DNA of 64,000 nt from Yersinia ruckeri ATCC 29473. GTDB taxonomy: Bacteria > Pseudomonadota > Gammaproteobacteria > Enterobacterales > Enterobacteriaceae. A program made the position numbers and the translations under genes. Each line of letters starts with the position of its first letter. Positions within the stretch are counted from its first letter, which is position 1. Below the pieces are notes generated by a model that saw nothing but the letters and a program-made list of their open reading frames with translations, was not told the origin of the DNA and made no database searches. Shown here one piece after another: positions 1 to 11,082 of the stretch. The stretch spans positions 2,387,908 through 2,451,907 of the forward strand of contig NZ_KN150747.1 in assembly GCF_000754815.1 (NCBI RefSeq), given 5' to 3'.

Positions 1-1252
<1,252 letters not shown>

Positions 1253-1253
<1 letters not shown>

Positions 1254-1738
1254 TGAGTGACAAACGGCCGGTATCGATTTTGGCGCTGATTTATGCCAAA
1301 TCCAGCGGCCGGGTGCTGATGTTGCAACGGCGTGATGACCCTGAATTCTGGCAGTCGGTAACCGGCAGCCTAGAGGTGGGGGAATCCCCATTGCATGCTG
1401 CACAGCGCGAAGTAAAGGAAGAGGTGGGCATCGATATTCTGGCTGAAAACCTGACGTTGCTCGACTGTCAGCGCTGTGTGGAGTTCGAAATTTTCGCGCA
1501 TTTTCGTCCTCGCTATGCACCGGGTACCACGCATAACAAAGAACATTGGTTTTGTCTGGCGTTACCCGAAGAGCGTGATGTGATTATGACCGAGCACCTC
1601 GCGTACCAGTGGCTTGATGCGGCACCAGCAGCTGCACTGACCAAGTCCTGGAGTAATAAGCTGGCGATTGAAGAATTTGTTATTTTTTCAGTCTATACCC
1701 CAAATAATTCAGATTGCAGAACGGCGGCAAGCGAGTGA
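1253..1738 (+). CDS. nudB: Dihydroneopterin triphosphate diphosphatase (Nudix)
   Basis: Nudix hydrolase that removes pyrophosphate from dihydroneopterin triphosphate in folate biosynthesis. The Nudix box is at residues 38-60 (G-x5-E-x7-REVKEEVG). The ATG overlaps the aspS stop codon. At 161 residues it is longer than E. coli NudB (150, as recalled): after the conserved EEFVIF the frame runs straight into an ERIC element beginning at base 1694, and residues 148-161 (YTPNNSDCRTAASE) plus the stop codon are encoded by the repeat. The catalytic core is intact, so function is probably kept with an altered tail. Confidence 0.95.
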
Positions 1739-1820
1739 GTTCCGATAAACTTACGTCAGTAAGTGATTCGGCGAGTTGATCGTAGCCTGCGGCCCTGCAG
1801 CTTGAGGTAAGACGGATATA
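1694..1820 (+). repeat. ERIC element, 127 bp, fused to the nudB 3' end
   Basis: The element starts TATACCCC and ends GACGGATATA, forming imperfect terminal inverted repeats. Its centre (GCGAGTGAGTTCC, then CAGTAAGTGATTCGGCGAG) matches the two conserved ERIC primer sites in order and orientation as I recall them. The length of 127 bp is the canonical ERIC size. It overlaps the last 14 codons of nudB and ends 24 bp before yebC, so it forms nearly all of the nudB-yebC spacer and would be transcribed as a hairpin. Confidence 0.85.
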
Positions 1821-1844
1821 CTTAGGTTATTTTCGGAGATTCTT

Positions 1845-2588
1845 ATGGCAGGTCATAGTAAGTGGGCCAACACAAAACACCGCAAAGCGGCACAGGATGC
1901 CAAACGCGGTAAGATTTTTACTAAAATTATTCGTGAATTGGTGACCGCTGCCAAACTGGGCGGTGGCGACCCGGCGGCTAACCCGCGTTTGCGTGCGGCT
2001 ATCGATAAAGCATTGTCCAACAACATGACGCGCGACACCCTGAATCGGGCGATTGCACGCGGCGTGGGCGGTGATGAAGATAACAACATGGAAACCATCA
2101 TTTATGAAGGTTACGGCCCAGGCGGCACCGCAGTGATGGTGGAATGCTTGAGTGACAACCGTAACCGTACCGTATCTGAAGTGCGCCATGCCTTCACCAA
2201 AACCGGTGGTAATCTGGGGACTGATGGCTCCGTTTCTTACTTATTCACCAAAAAAGGCGTCATTTCTTATGCACCGGGTCTGGACGAAGATACCGTGATG
2301 GATGCGGCGTTGGAAGCCGGTGCCGATGACGTAACGGTGTACGACGATGGTGCCATTGACGTGTTCACGGCTTGGGAATCTCTCGGTCAGGTAAAAGATG
2401 CACTTGATGCCGCCGGTTTGGTGGCTGAATCGGCTGAAGTTTCACTGATTCCTTCAACCAAGGCAGATTTGGACGCAGAAACTGCGCCAAAACTGCTGCG
2501 TCTGATCGATATGCTGGAAGATTCCGATGATGTTCAAGAGGTTTACCACAACGGTGAAATCTCTGATGAAGTGGCTGCTACGTTGTAA
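1845..2588 (+). CDS. yebC: YebC/PmpR family protein
   Basis: The 247-residue product is nearly identical in layout to E. coli YebC (N-terminal [10 protein letters not shown]-terminal [15 protein letters not shown]). Family members were first described as transcriptional regulators, and recent work links the family to translation of stalling proline stretches. The ATG has a GGAG ribosome site about 8 bases upstream, just past the ERIC element. It lies upstream of ruvC, the usual enterobacterial order. The family is certain; the molecular role is less so. Confidence 0.95.
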   Translation: MAGHSKWANTKHRKAAQDAKRGKIFTKIIRELVTAAKLGGGDPAANPRLRAAIDKALSNNMTRDTLNRAIARGVGGDEDNNMETIIYEGYGPGGTAVMVECLSDNRNRTVSEVRHAFTKTGGNLGTDGSVSYLFTKKGVISYAPGLDEDTVMDAALEAGADDVTVYDDGAIDVFTAWESLGQVKDALDAAGLVAESAEVSLIPSTKADLDAETAPKLLRLIDMLEDSDDVQEVYHNGEISDEVAATL

Positions 2589-2697
2589 TAAGCGATGCTA
2601 AGGTCAGCGCTGTGAAGTCGCCGTGCTCATTGATTGGGCACGGCTTGTTTTTAGGTGGATGCTGTACGCGAATATAACTTATAAGGTGAAAATTGGT

Positions 2698-3219
2698 ATG
2701 GCGATCGTATTAGGTATCGATCCCGGTTCACGTGTCACCGGTTATGGCGTTATCCGCCAAGAAGGTCGCCAACTGACCTATTTAGGCAGCGGCTGTATCC
2801 GAACCGTGGTTGATGACATGCCGACCCGGTTGAAATTGATCTATGCGGGTGTGACTGAAATTATTACCCAGTTTCATCCAGACTTTTTTGCCATTGAACA
2901 GGTCTTTATGGCAAAAAATGCCGATTCGGCACTGAAACTCGGGCAGGCGCGTGGCGCGGCTATTGTGGCCGCAGTCAATCTGGATTTGCCGGTTTCCGAA
3001 TATGCGGCCAGACAGGTAAAACAGACCGTGGTTGGCACCGGTGCGGCAGAGAAAAGTCAGGTACAGCATATGGTACGCTCCTTGCTGAAATTGCCAGCCA
3101 ACCCACAGGCCGATGCGGCGGATGCCTTGGCTATTGCGATTACCCACTGCCATCTGAGCCAAAATACGGTGCGTTTGGGTAACAACCAATTGATTATGGC
3201 TCGTGGTCGTTTGCGCTAA
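2698..3219 (+). CDS. ruvC: Crossover junction endodeoxyribonuclease RuvC
   Basis: Holliday-junction resolvase acting with RuvAB in recombinational repair. The product is 173 residues from the ATG of [11 protein letters not shown]; an in-frame ATG at 2623 would add 25 residues without family similarity and is rejected. The four acidic catalytic residues are present: D7 in GIDPGS, E66 in AIEQVF, and D138 and D141 in QADAADALA. An AAGGTG ribosome site precedes the chosen start. A strong terminator follows, so ruvC is transcribed separately from ruvAB. Confidence 0.97.
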   Translation: MAIVLGIDPGSRVTGYGVIRQEGRQLTYLGSGCIRTVVDDMPTRLKLIYAGVTEIITQFHPDFFAIEQVFMAKNADSALKLGQARGAAIVAAVNLDLPVSEYAARQVKQTVVGTGAAEKSQVQHMVRSLLKLPANPQADAADALAIAITHCHLSQNTVRLGNNQLIMARGRLR

Positions 3220-3269
3220 TTTTGTGCAAAGGCGCGCAAAGACAATATAAAGCCGGGTTTATCGCCGAG

Positions 3270-3295
3270 GGCTGGATATCCATCCAGCCTTTTTT
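3270..3295 (+). terminator. Rho-independent terminator after ruvC
   Basis: Perfect 8-bp stem GGCTGGAT/ATCCAGCC with a 4-base loop (ATCC), followed directly by six T. It separates the yebC-ruvC transcript from ruvAB. Confidence 0.9.
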
Positions 3296-3361
3296 GTGTT
3301 ATAAACAGCGGTAAAATGATATTAATAATTGCATTACCTGCGGGGCAAGGAGAGAGTCAAC

Positions 3362-3976
3362 GTGATAGGTCGCATCAGAGGTATTATTCTGGAGAAGCAG
3401 CCACCGCTGGTGCTGCTGGAAACCAACGGCGTTGGCTATGAAATTCAACTGCCAATGACCTGCTTTTATGAACTACCAGAAATCGGGCAGGAAGCCATTA
3501 TCTTCACGCAATTTATCGTGCGGGAAGATGCCCAGCTACTCTATGGTTTCAATGATAAGCAGGAGCGGGCTTTATTCCGCGAGCTGATCAAGGTTAACGG
3601 CGTGGGGCCGAAACTGGCACTGGCTATTCTCTCCGGGATGTCAGCGCAGCAGTTTGTCAGCGCAGTGGAGCGAGAAGAGATCACCACGCTGGTTAAATTA
3701 CCGGGCGTGGGCAAGAAAACGGCCGAGCGTTTAGTGGTCGAAATGAAAGACCGCTTTAAAGGATTGAACGGCGATCTGTTTAATAACACCAGCGACATTC
3801 CGTTGCCGACGACCTCAGCACAGGTTTCAGCCGCCGATGCGGAAGCGGAAGCGGTATCCGCACTGGTGTCTTTGGGTTATAAACCGCAAGAAGCCAGTCG
3901 TTTGGTTAGCAAAATTGCCAAACCGGGCACAGACTGCGAGACGTTGATCCGTGATGCGTTGCGGTCAGCACTATAG
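3362..3976 (+). CDS. ruvA: Holliday junction branch migration protein RuvA
   Basis: Tetrameric junction-binding subunit of the RuvAB branch-migration motor. The GTG start (VIGRIRGII) is preceded by AAGGAGAG and gives 204 residues, the family size; an upstream in-frame start at 3329 would add 11 unrelated residues. The N-terminal OB-fold is followed by two helix-hairpin-helix motifs ([14 protein letters not shown] and [11 protein letters not shown]), and the C-terminal domain III that contacts RuvB ends in RDALRSAL. It is 18 bp from ruvB in an operon. Confidence 0.97.
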   Translation: MIGRIRGIILEKQPPLVLLETNGVGYEIQLPMTCFYELPEIGQEAIIFTQFIVREDAQLLYGFNDKQERALFRELIKVNGVGPKLALAILSGMSAQQFVSAVEREEITTLVKLPGVGKKTAERLVVEMKDRFKGLNGDLFNNTSDIPLPTTSAQVSAADAEAEAVSALVSLGYKPQEASRLVSKIAKPGTDCETLIRDALRSAL

Positions 3977-3994
3977 CGCCAGCAGAGGTAGATC

Positions 3995-4999
3995 ATGATT
4001 GAAGCAGACCGCCTGATTTCAGCTGGCGTTATCAGTGAAGAAGAAATCATTGACCGAGCGATACGCCCTAAACGACTCAGTGAATACGTTGGGCAGCCCC
4101 ATGTTCGCGAGCAGATGGAAATCTTTATTCAGGCGGCGAAGCAACGCGGCGATGCGCTGGATCACCTACTGATCTTCGGCCCTCCGGGATTGGGCAAAAC
4201 GACATTGGCAAATATTGTGGCTAATGAAATGGGGGTCAACCTGCGAACCACTTCTGGTCCAGTATTGGAAAAAGCCGGGGATTTGGCGGCGATGCTGACC
4301 AATCTTGAACCTCATGACGTGCTGTTTATTGATGAAATTCATCGATTGTCACCCGTGGTAGAAGAAATTCTCTACCCGGCAATGGAAGATTATCAGTTGG
4401 ATATCATGATTGGTGAAGGGCCAGCCGCGCGTTCCATCAAGCTGGATCTGCCGCCCTTTACGTTGATTGGGGCGACCACTCGTGCTGGCTCACTCACTTC
4501 GCCGCTACGTGATCGCTTCGGCATTGTGCAGCGTCTTGAGTTTTATCCGGTTGCCGATCTGGAGCACATCGTTGCTCGCAGTGCCCAGTGTCTGGGGCTG
4601 GAGTTGACACAGGAAGGTGCTCATCAACTGGCACGTCGATCACGCGGAACTCCACGGATTACCAACCGCTTACTGCGGCGGGTACGGGATTTTGCTGAAG
4701 TAAAAGCCGACGGAGCCATTAATGGCGATGTAGCCATGAAAGCGCTGGATATGCTGAATGTGGATGCCGAAGGTTTTGATTATATGGATCGCAAGCTGTT
4801 GTTGGCGGTGATCGATAAATTTATGGGTGGCCCGGTTGGCTTGGATAATCTGGCAGCCGCTATCGGTGAAGAGCGTGAAACTATCGAGGATGTGCTGGAA
4901 CCCTATCTGATTCAACAGGGCTTTATCCAGCGAACCCCTCGTGGTCGTATTGCCACCCATCATGCCTACAAGCATTTTGGCATTGAGAGAGAAGAGTAG
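3995..4999 (+). CDS. ruvB: Holliday junction branch migration ATPase RuvB
   Basis: AAA+ hexameric motor that drives branch migration with RuvA. Walker A GPPGLGKT is at residues 62-69 and Walker B FIDEIH about 45 residues further on. The sensor 1 segment ATTRAG and arginine-finger region SPLRDRFG follow, then the C-terminal winged-helix DNA-binding domain ([15 protein letters not shown]). Length 334, against 336 in E. coli. It is the last gene of the ruvAB operon and converges with dtpB. Confidence 0.97.
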   Translation: MIEADRLISAGVISEEEIIDRAIRPKRLSEYVGQPHVREQMEIFIQAAKQRGDALDHLLIFGPPGLGKTTLANIVANEMGVNLRTTSGPVLEKAGDLAAMLTNLEPHDVLFIDEIHRLSPVVEEILYPAMEDYQLDIMIGEGPAARSIKLDLPPFTLIGATTRAGSLTSPLRDRFGIVQRLEFYPVADLEHIVARSAQCLGLELTQEGAHQLARRSRGTPRITNRLLRRVRDFAEVKADGAINGDVAMKALDMLNVDAEGFDYMDRKLLLAVIDKFMGGPVGLDNLAAAIGEERETIEDVLEPYLIQQGFIQRTPRGRIATHHAYKHFGIEREE

Positions 5000-5038
5000 G
5001 TGACACTGCGATTACAGCAGTTACAGCGGTGATATAGC

Positions 5039-5064
5039 GCGGAGCCAAGCAATCTTGACTCCGC
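5039..5064. terminator. Imperfect hairpin between convergent ruvB and dtpB
   Basis: GCGGAG pairs with CTCCGC, with an internal mismatch and a second short AAG/CTT stem around a CAAT loop. The following ATTATTTACCCTTTATT is T-rich but not a clean U-tract. It could end ruvB and possibly dtpB. Confidence 0.45.
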
Positions 5065-5106
5065 ATTATTTACCCTTTATTCAACTGCGATGACCTTTAA
5101 CGCTGC

Positions 5107-6588
5107 TTAAGCTACGGCTTTCTCTTCCACTTCGTTGTTAACCATACGATTCAGCCACGGAATCATCAGCCCCATCACTACTGCAATCGCCAAAGTGGTC
5201 AAGCCGATTTTACCGAATACATCGGTATAAATAGGTAGGGTTTCTAACGGATCGGTAATACCTTCCGGCGTGGCAGTAAAGGTCGCGACGTAACCACCAA
5301 TCAGGAAGGACGCCGCCTGCGTCAGGAACCACATCCCCAGGATAAAGCCCATCAAATATTGTGGTACCAACGCTGCTACCATCGCCAGACCTAAAGCACT
5401 GATCATCAATTCACCCAGGCTCTGGAAAAGATAAACCAGCACGATAAACCATGGTGATGTCAGACCTTGTGCATCAGCGAACCACATGCCTGCCGCAGCG
5501 GCGGTTAAAAAGCCGAGTGAACATAAAAACATCCCCAGTGTAAATTTGGCTGGCATGGAGAGATCGCGGCCTTTACTACCCAAACGAGTATAGAGAGTGG
5601 CGAGAATTGGACTGGCTACGACCACCCAGAACGGATTCAGTGCCTGGAAACTGACGGGGTTTATGGCAAAGCCGAGTATTTCATGATGAACGTTATTAAT
5701 CGCGAAGAAGTTAAGTGATGTTGGCATTTGCGCATACAACACATAGAACACAATGGCTTCCAGCATCAGAATAAAGGCGACGAACATTTTGTTCCGCCCT
5801 AGAGAATCCTGCTTGAAGGCTTCTCTAAAGAAGATAAATACCACGATCAAAGACAGCACGATCAACACCAAATTGGCGATCATCACGTGATTCATCAACC
5901 AAGCGCAGACAAATACCATTATCACGGTACCGGCTAATACCAAGAACAGGTTTCGCCAGTTCAATGGCAAAGCGTCAGGTTCAGAACCGATATGGCGAAC
6001 CATATGGCGGCAGCAGAAATACACTAGCAAGGCGAAGATCAAGCCAATACCGCACAGATAATAAGTGACAGCGTAACCGTAGCGCTCAGCGATAATCGGC
6101 GCTAGAGACAGGGATAACAGCGAGCCGACGTTAATCGACATGTAAAACAGAGTAAAGGCACCATCTAAGCGCGGATCCTTGGGTGGATAGCATTTAGATA
6201 ACAGGCTAGCTGGGTTGGCTTTAAATAAACCATTACCCACCGCAATAATGCCTAATGCGATAAAGATTAGATTAGGTTTATACAGTGATAAACCCGTCGC
6301 AAAATAACCTATTGCCAGTACAACGGCACCCAACACCATGGTGCGCTTGGTTCCCAGTAAGTGGTCGCCGACATAACCACCGATAGAAATCAGGCCGTAA
6401 ACCAACGCCGCAAAGGCACCGAAGGTGACGAATGCCTGCTCCTGTGAAAAGCCCAACTGCTGGACAAAGAAAACCGCGAGAATGCCCTGCACACCGTAGT
6501 AACCAAATCTTTCCCACAGCTCGACAAAGAAAATCATGAAAAAAGGTTTAGGTTGCTGCAATAAACCGGTTGGTGTGGGTTTATCCAT
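5107..6588 (-). CDS. dtpB: Proton-dependent di/tripeptide transporter, DtpB-like (POT family)
   Basis: Inner-membrane proton-coupled peptide symporter of 493 residues with about 14 hydrophobic segments. The POT signature E-x2-ERFxYY is at residues 23-31 (ELWERFGYY), and a second conserved stretch ([13 protein letters not shown]) lies in the loop after the second helix. The sequence is much closer to recalled E. coli DtpB (N-terminal [20 protein letters not shown]) than to DtpA. In E. coli no such gene lies between ruvB and znuB, so this is a lineage-specific position. The ATG has an AGAGGCG-type ribosome site. It appears monocistronic. Confidence 0.9.
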   Translation of the reverse strand: MDKPTPTGLLQQPKPFFMIFFVELWERFGYYGVQGILAVFFVQQLGFSQEQAFVTFGAFAALVYGLISIGGYVGDHLLGTKRTMVLGAVVLAIGYFATGLSLYKPNLIFIALGIIAVGNGLFKANPASLLSKCYPPKDPRLDGAFTLFYMSINVGSLLSLSLAPIIAERYGYAVTYYLCGIGLIFALLVYFCCRHMVRHIGSEPDALPLNWRNLFLVLAGTVIMVFVCAWLMNHVMIANLVLIVLSLIVVFIFFREAFKQDSLGRNKMFVAFILMLEAIVFYVLYAQMPTSLNFFAINNVHHEILGFAINPVSFQALNPFWVVVASPILATLYTRLGSKGRDLSMPAKFTLGMFLCSLGFLTAAAAGMWFADAQGLTSPWFIVLVYLFQSLGELMISALGLAMVAALVPQYLMGFILGMWFLTQAASFLIGGYVATFTATPEGITDPLETLPIYTDVFGKIGLTTLAIAVVMGLMIPWLNRMVNNEVEEKAVA

Positions 6589-6950
6589 GATGGTTCGCCT
6601 CTGAAATAATAATTATGAATGAGTAGGGCGCGCACAAGCGCATACCGGCGCGAGAAATAGAGCTACCTAAATAAATAATGAAAAACATCTCGATAGGATT
6701 TCTTGCAGAGTATTACACTGCTTAATTATTATGTTTGTGGCTGATCACACTAATTAAAAATTATACAATGGATTTTGTATTCAATGTATTTAATTTAAGC
6801 AGAATAATTTAAATAGGCGAAAAACCAATATCATGAGAGTCGTCAGAGCAGTAGGTGTTGGGAAAATTAAGCAGAAAATAATAAAGTGCAGGAAGCTTCG
6901 GCGCGGATAGACAAAACAACGGGAGCCTTTTCAGCCCCCATTGCACAACA
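6589..6950. other. Intergenic region upstream of dtpB and downstream of znuB
   Basis: AT-rich 362-bp stretch holding the dtpB promoter region (a TATAAT on the minus strand near 6762-6767 without a clear -35). The few short ATG frames (for example 25 codons from 6833 on +) lack a good ribosome site. No repeat or RNA gene is recognised. Confidence 0.4.
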
Positions 6951-7736
6951 TTAACCTTTGGGTTTTTGTGATAAACTCAGCACAAACATAACGGCGGCAC
7001 ACAGGACTACCGAAGGTCCTGCTGGGGTATCGTAGAATGCCGAGAACGCTAAACCACCGGATACCGCCAGTATGCCGATAATAATCGCAATACCAGCCAT
7101 TTGCTCCGGTGTTCGAGAGAAACGGCGCGCTGCGGCAGCAGGAATAATCAGTAACGAGGTGATGATTAATGCGCCGACAAATTTCATCGATAAACCTATC
7201 GTCAGTGCAGTGACTAACATCAACAGCATCTTGACTCGTTGTAAATTGACACCATCGACATGTGCCAGTTCCGGGCTGATAGTCATTGACAGTAGCGGTC
7301 GCCATTGCCAGCACAGCACCAGCAAGACGGCGGCAATGCCTGCGGCAATCAGCCAGAGATCACTCAAGGTAACGGAAAGCAGGTCGCCAAACAGATAGGC
7401 CATTAAATCCACCCGCACGTTGGACATCAGGCTGACAACCACCAAACCCAGCGACAACGCACTATGCGCCATAATCCCTAGCAGCGTATCCACCGCCAAC
7501 TGAGGTCGGCGCTCCAGCCATACCAATACCATCGCCAATACCAACATCATCGCGATAACGGCATAAAATGGATTAATGTTTAGCAGCAGGCCAAAAGCTA
7601 CGCCAAGTAATGAGGCGTGCGCCAGAGTATCGCCAAAATAGGACATACGACGCCAGACCACAAATGATCCGAGAGGACCGGCGGCAGTGGCTAACAACAC
7701 ACCCGCCAGCCAGCCGGGTAACAGTAATTCGATCAT
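6951..7736 (-). CDS. znuB: Zinc ABC transporter permease ZnuB
   Basis: Membrane subunit of the high-affinity ZnuABC zinc importer (family 9 metal ABC permease), 261 residues with about eight hydrophobic helices. The conserved [15 protein letters not shown] near residue 35 and the late [18 protein letters not shown] segment are typical. Its ATG overlaps the znuC stop (ATGA), so translation is coupled. Expression is expected to follow the Zur-like box between znuC and znuA. Confidence 0.96.
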   Translation of the reverse strand: MIELLLPGWLAGVLLATAAGPLGSFVVWRRMSYFGDTLAHASLLGVAFGLLLNINPFYAVIAMMLVLAMVLVWLERRPQLAVDTLLGIMAHSALSLGLVVVSLMSNVRVDLMAYLFGDLLSVTLSDLWLIAAGIAAVLLVLCWQWRPLLSMTISPELAHVDGVNLQRVKMLLMLVTALTIGLSMKFVGALIITSLLIIPAAAARRFSRTPEQMAGIAIIIGILAVSGGLAFSAFYDTPAGPSVVLCAAVMFVLSLSQKPKG

Positions 7737-8491
7737 GCGTCACGACTCCCATGATTTTTCAGAATAATTTTGCCATGCAAATCGTGACGATGATTATGGT
7801 GATGACGATAAACAGCCAATTTTTCTGCGCCGCGATTGCCAAACATGGCAATAAACTCGGGATGGGTGGAGACCACTTCTGGTGCACCTGAACAGCAAAT
7901 ATGCTGGTTAAGGCATAAAACTTCATCGGTTTTTGCCATGACCAGATGCAGATCGTGGGAAACCATCAGTACACCACAGCCCAATTCAGTGCGCAGTTGT
8001 TCAATCAAACCGTACAGTGCCAGCTGTCCGTTCACGTCGACGCCCTGAGTCGGTTCATCAAGCACCAACAATTGCGGTTTATTGAGCAAGGCTCTGGCGA
8101 GCAGCACCCGCTGATTCTCGCCGCCGGACAGTTTTTGCATTGGCTGATCTAATAAATGGGCGGCATGTACTCGTTCCAGTGCCGGCAGAATATCCGCTTG
8201 CTTCACTCCGGGTTTGAGCCGCATAAAACGACTGACCGTCAGCGGCAGAGTGGCATCCAGATGCAGCTTTTGCGGTACGTAGCCAATACGCAGCCCCGCA
8301 TCCCGAGTGACTGAACCACTGGTTGGTGGAATGAGTCCCAGCACCACGCGAACCAGCGTTGACTTACCGGCACCGTTAGGCCCAAGCAGAGTCAGTATTC
8401 TTCCCGCTTGCAAGGAAAGGGAAATATCAGAAAGTACCCGCCGTGTACCAAAGCTGACGGATATTTTGTCAAGACTAATCAATGTGGACAT
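7733..8491 (-). CDS. znuC: Zinc ABC transporter ATPase ZnuC
   Basis: Cytoplasmic ATPase subunit of ZnuABC, 252 residues. Walker [10 protein letters not shown] is at 37-45, the signature LSGGENQ around 120, Walker [13 protein letters not shown] follows, and the switch histidine is in VSHDLH. The C-terminus is histidine-rich ([14 protein letters not shown]), a feature also seen in E. coli ZnuC and probably involved in zinc. First gene of the znuCB operon, divergent from znuA. Confidence 0.96.
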   Translation of the reverse strand: MSTLISLDKISVSFGTRRVLSDISLSLQAGRILTLLGPNGAGKSTLVRVVLGLIPPTSGSVTRDAGLRIGYVPQKLHLDATLPLTVSRFMRLKPGVKQADILPALERVHAAHLLDQPMQKLSGGENQRVLLARALLNKPQLLVLDEPTQGVDVNGQLALYGLIEQLRTELGCGVLMVSHDLHLVMAKTDEVLCLNQHICCSGAPEVVSTHPEFIAMFGNRGAEKLAVYRHHHNHRHDLHGKIILKNHGSRDA

Positions 8492-8515
8492 GATGATTAC
8501 GTTTGCAGATTTAAG

Positions 8516-8538
8516 TGAATGTTATAATATTACGCTTT
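8516..8538. promoter_or_regulatory. Zur-like operator between znuC and znuA
   Basis: The quasi-palindrome TGTTATAATATTACG, with TGAA before it, matches about 16 of 22 informative positions of the enterobacterial Zur consensus (GAAATGTTATA-N-TATAACATTTC). It lies in the only spacer from which both znuCB and znuA can be transcribed, the known site of Zur repression in E. coli. Its TATAAT core could double as a -10 element. Confidence 0.65.
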
Positions 8539-8551
8539 TCCAGCGAAAAGG

Positions 8552-8593
8552 ACGAGATAACTTATCATGTTAACGAGAAATAACTTTATGTTA
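8552..8593 (+). repeat. Diverged 21-bp tandem duplication spanning two znuA start codons
   Basis: Bases 8552-8572 and 8573-8593 are abutting 21-mers that both begin ACGAGA and end ATGTTA, identical at 14 of 21 positions without gaps. Each carries the same GAG-type ribosome site and an in-frame ATG, so znuA has two candidate starts exactly seven codons apart. Confidence 0.5.
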
Positions 8594-9544
8594 CAAAAAA
8601 ACAAGTGGCTGAAAAGCACTTTGCTGATCGGCACCATTTTAGTGACAGGTGCGGTCAATAGTGCTTCTGCCGCAGTAGTAACCTCAGTTCGTCCTTTGGG
8701 ATTTATCGCCTCGGCTATTGCCGATGGCGTCCTGCCGACGGAAGTATTACTGCCCGATGGCGCTTCGCCACACGATTATGCTCTTCGTCCCTCTGATGTC
8801 CAGCGTTTACGTGGTGCTGAGTTGGTTATTTGGGTCGGACCGGAAATGGAAGCGTTTTTATCTAAACCCTTATCGCAACTGGCTGATAATAAAAAGATAG
8901 CCTTATCAGAATTAAAGTCGGTCAAACCATTATTGATGAAAGGTGAGGAACACGATGAGCACGAAGGGGAAAGCGTAGGGCATGACCATGATCATGCTAA
9001 AGATCATCACAGTGATGAGCATCACCACGGCGAGTATAACCTGCATCTTTGGTTGTCACCCGATATTGCAAAATTGACGGCAATCGCCATTCACGATCGA
9101 TTATTGGAACTTATGCCACAAAAACGGGACAAATTAGATGCAAACCTGCGCCAATTCGAGGATCAACTAGCGCAAAGCAACGAAAAAATTGCTAATATGC
9201 TGCAGCCTGTGCAGGGTAAGGGATACTTTGTTTTTCATGACGCTTATGGCTACTTTGAAAAATACTTTGGCTTGACTCCATTGGGTCACTTTACAGTCAA
9301 CCCCGAAATACAGCCCGGCGCACAGCGTTTACATCAAATTCGAACACAGTTGGTTGAGCAAAAAGCGGTATGCGTTTTTGCTGAGCCACAATTCAGGCCG
9401 GCCATAATTGATGCCGTTGCCAAGGGGACTCAGGTGCGTTCAGGCACGCTAGACCCGCTGGGCAGCGGTATCGTACTCGGGAAAGATAGCTATGTTACGT
9501 TTTTAACTCAGTTATCCAATCAGTACGTGAGCTGCCTGAAGTGA
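8567..9544 (+). CDS. znuA: Zinc-binding periplasmic protein ZnuA
   Basis: Periplasmic receptor of the ZnuABC zinc importer, 325 residues from 8567 or 318 from the alternative ATG at 8588. The later start gives the more typical signal peptide ([13 protein letters not shown]..., cleavage after SASA). Zinc-ligand histidines are in SPHDYAL, NLHLWL and [10 protein letters not shown] histidine/acid-rich loop ([20 protein letters not shown] and beyond) lies between residues about 125 and 160, as in other enterobacterial ZnuA proteins. Two C-terminal-half cysteines (AVCVFAEP and SCLK) can form the conserved disulfide. Divergent from znuCB. Confidence 0.95.
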   Translation: MLTRNNFMLQKNKWLKSTLLIGTILVTGAVNSASAAVVTSVRPLGFIASAIADGVLPTEVLLPDGASPHDYALRPSDVQRLRGAELVIWVGPEMEAFLSKPLSQLADNKKIALSELKSVKPLLMKGEEHDEHEGESVGHDHDHAKDHHSDEHHHGEYNLHLWLSPDIAKLTAIAIHDRLLELMPQKRDKLDANLRQFEDQLAQSNEKIANMLQPVQGKGYFVFHDAYGYFEKYFGLTPLGHFTVNPEIQPGAQRLHQIRTQLVEQKAVCVFAEPQFRPAIIDAVAKGTQVRSGTLDPLGSGIVLGKDSYVTFLTQLSNQYVSCLK

Positions 9545-9564
9545 GACTATAAGGATACTCTTAA

Positions 9565-10881
9565 GTGCAGCAGATAGTCCGAACTATCGCTCTGGCGTAT
9601 AACAACTTACCGCGGCCCCATCGAGTGATGTTGGGGTCGTTGACCGTAGTGACGTTGGCCGTCGCCGTATGGCGGCCATTTGTTTATCATCCAGAACACG
9701 ATATCATCGCAAAAAGTGTGATACTCGATACCAGTCGAGCACATATCCTGGCTCCCGATGCCAGTGAACCGATTGATCAAACCACGCCAGAAGACGAAAT
9801 TCCTCAAGACGAGCTGGATACCAAAGATGCTAATGAACATGGCGTCCACGAGTATGTAGTTTCAACCGGTGATACCCTCGGAAATATTCTGACCCAGTAC
9901 GGTGTCGAGATGTCTGATGTGACACTGTTGGCTTCGCAGAATCGAGACTTGCGTAATTTGAAGATCGGTCAGCAAATCTCCTGGACCTTGAATGATAGTG
10001 GTGATTTACAAAGTCTGACTTGGGAAGTTTCTCGCCGTGAAACCCGTACTTATAATCGTGTGGGTAATACTTTTAAAGAAACCAAAGAATTGCAGAAGGG
10101 CGAATGGAAGAACAGCGTTCTGACCGGTCGTCTGGATGGCAGTTTTGTCAATAGCGCCAAAAAAGCCGGGTTGACCAATACTGAAATTCGCGCCGTAACC
10201 AAAGCGTTGCAATGGCAGTTGGATTTTAGCAAATTGCGTAAAGGCGACCAATTCTCAGTGTTGATGTCCCGAGAGGTGCTGGATGGACGCAGTGAGCAAA
10301 GCCAACTGATTGGTGTTCGCCTGCGCTCCGGCGGGAAAGACTACTATGCTATTCGCGCGGATGATGGGAAATTCTACGATCGTCAAGGTTCAGGGTTAGC
10401 TCGTGGTTTTATGCGTTTCCCGACCATGAAGCAATTCCGGGTTTCTTCCAATTTCAATCCTCGTCGTCTTAACCCGGTGACTGGTCGGGTTGCACCACAC
10501 AAGGGCGTCGATTTTGCTATGCCGGTTGGTACACCCGTGTTGGCCGTCGGTGATGGCGAAGTGGTGATAGCGAAGTATGACGGTGCTGCAGGTAACTATA
10601 TTGCGATTCGTCATGGTCGCCAGTACACCACGCGTTTTATGCATCTGAAAAAACTGCTGGTTAAACCTGGTCAGAAAGTTAAACGTGGTGATCGCATCGC
10701 ATTATCCGGTAACACTGGGCGTTCTACTGGGCCACATCTGCATTATGAATTTTGGGTCAATCAACAGGCAGTAAATCCGCTGACAGCGAAATTGCCACGT
10801 TCGGAAGGCTTGAGTGGCAAGGATCGCAGCGATTACTTGGCGATTGCAAAAGAAGTGATACCGCAGTTGCTGCTTGACTAG
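9565..10881 (+). CDS. mepM: Murein DD-endopeptidase MepM
   Basis: Cell-wall hydrolase that cuts D-Ala-mDAP crosslinks to allow insertion of new glycan. It starts at GTG (MQQIVRTIALAYNNLPRPHR), giving 438 residues against 440 in E. coli. One N-terminal transmembrane segment (about residues 22-38) is followed by a LysM-type domain (HEYVVSTGDTLGNILTQYGV), then a C-terminal M23 peptidase domain with zinc ligands in HKGVDFA and HLHYEFW. It follows znuA by 20 bp, so zinc uptake and this zinc enzyme may share a transcript, an arrangement known from E. coli. Confidence 0.95.
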   Translation: MQQIVRTIALAYNNLPRPHRVMLGSLTVVTLAVAVWRPFVYHPEHDIIAKSVILDTSRAHILAPDASEPIDQTTPEDEIPQDELDTKDANEHGVHEYVVSTGDTLGNILTQYGVEMSDVTLLASQNRDLRNLKIGQQISWTLNDSGDLQSLTWEVSRRETRTYNRVGNTFKETKELQKGEWKNSVLTGRLDGSFVNSAKKAGLTNTEIRAVTKALQWQLDFSKLRKGDQFSVLMSREVLDGRSEQSQLIGVRLRSGGKDYYAIRADDGKFYDRQGSGLARGFMRFPTMKQFRVSSNFNPRRLNPVTGRVAPHKGVDFAMPVGTPVLAVGDGEVVIAKYDGAAGNYIAIRHGRQYTTRFMHLKKLLVKPGQKVKRGDRIALSGNTGRSTGPHLHYEFWVNQQAVNPLTAKLPRSEGLSGKDRSDYLAIAKEVIPQLLLD

Positions 10882-10891
10882 TCCGATCTAT

Positions 10892-10913
10892 TTGCCCCGC
10901 AATTGCGGGGCAA
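10892..10913. terminator. GC-rich hairpin after mepM
   Basis: Perfect 9-bp stem TTGCCCCGC/GCGGGGCAA around an AATT loop, 10 bases past the mepM stop. No U-tract follows (GAATAAAATAA), so it may stabilise the 3' end rather than terminate on its own. Confidence 0.5.
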
Positions 10914-11011
10914 GAATAAAATAATCACTGGCATGCGAGGTTGCGAGTGGGCAACAGTAGCGGTCAGGAGTCATTAGTCGGGTAGTTTGAAACCTGATAT
11001 CCGCTTTATGC

Positions 11012-11060
11012 GATCAGCATAATTATTGCATTCTCAATCTTCGCAATTATGATGCTGATC
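11012..11060 (+). promoter_or_regulatory. Long inverted repeat in the lpxM upstream region
   Basis: GATCAGCATAATTATTGC (11012-11029) and GCAATTATGATGCTGATC (11043-11060) are complementary at 16 of 18 positions around a 13-base spacer. The repeat ends 22 bases before the lpxM ATG. It could be a leader hairpin near the ribosome site or an operator. Confidence 0.45.
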
Positions 11061-11082
11061 AGCTTATTCAAAGAGTTTTCTG

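Noticed and set aside
6736-6749. CRP-like TGTGG...TCACA upstream of dtpB
   Set aside because: The half-sites are separated by 4 bases instead of 6, so it cannot be a normal CRP site.
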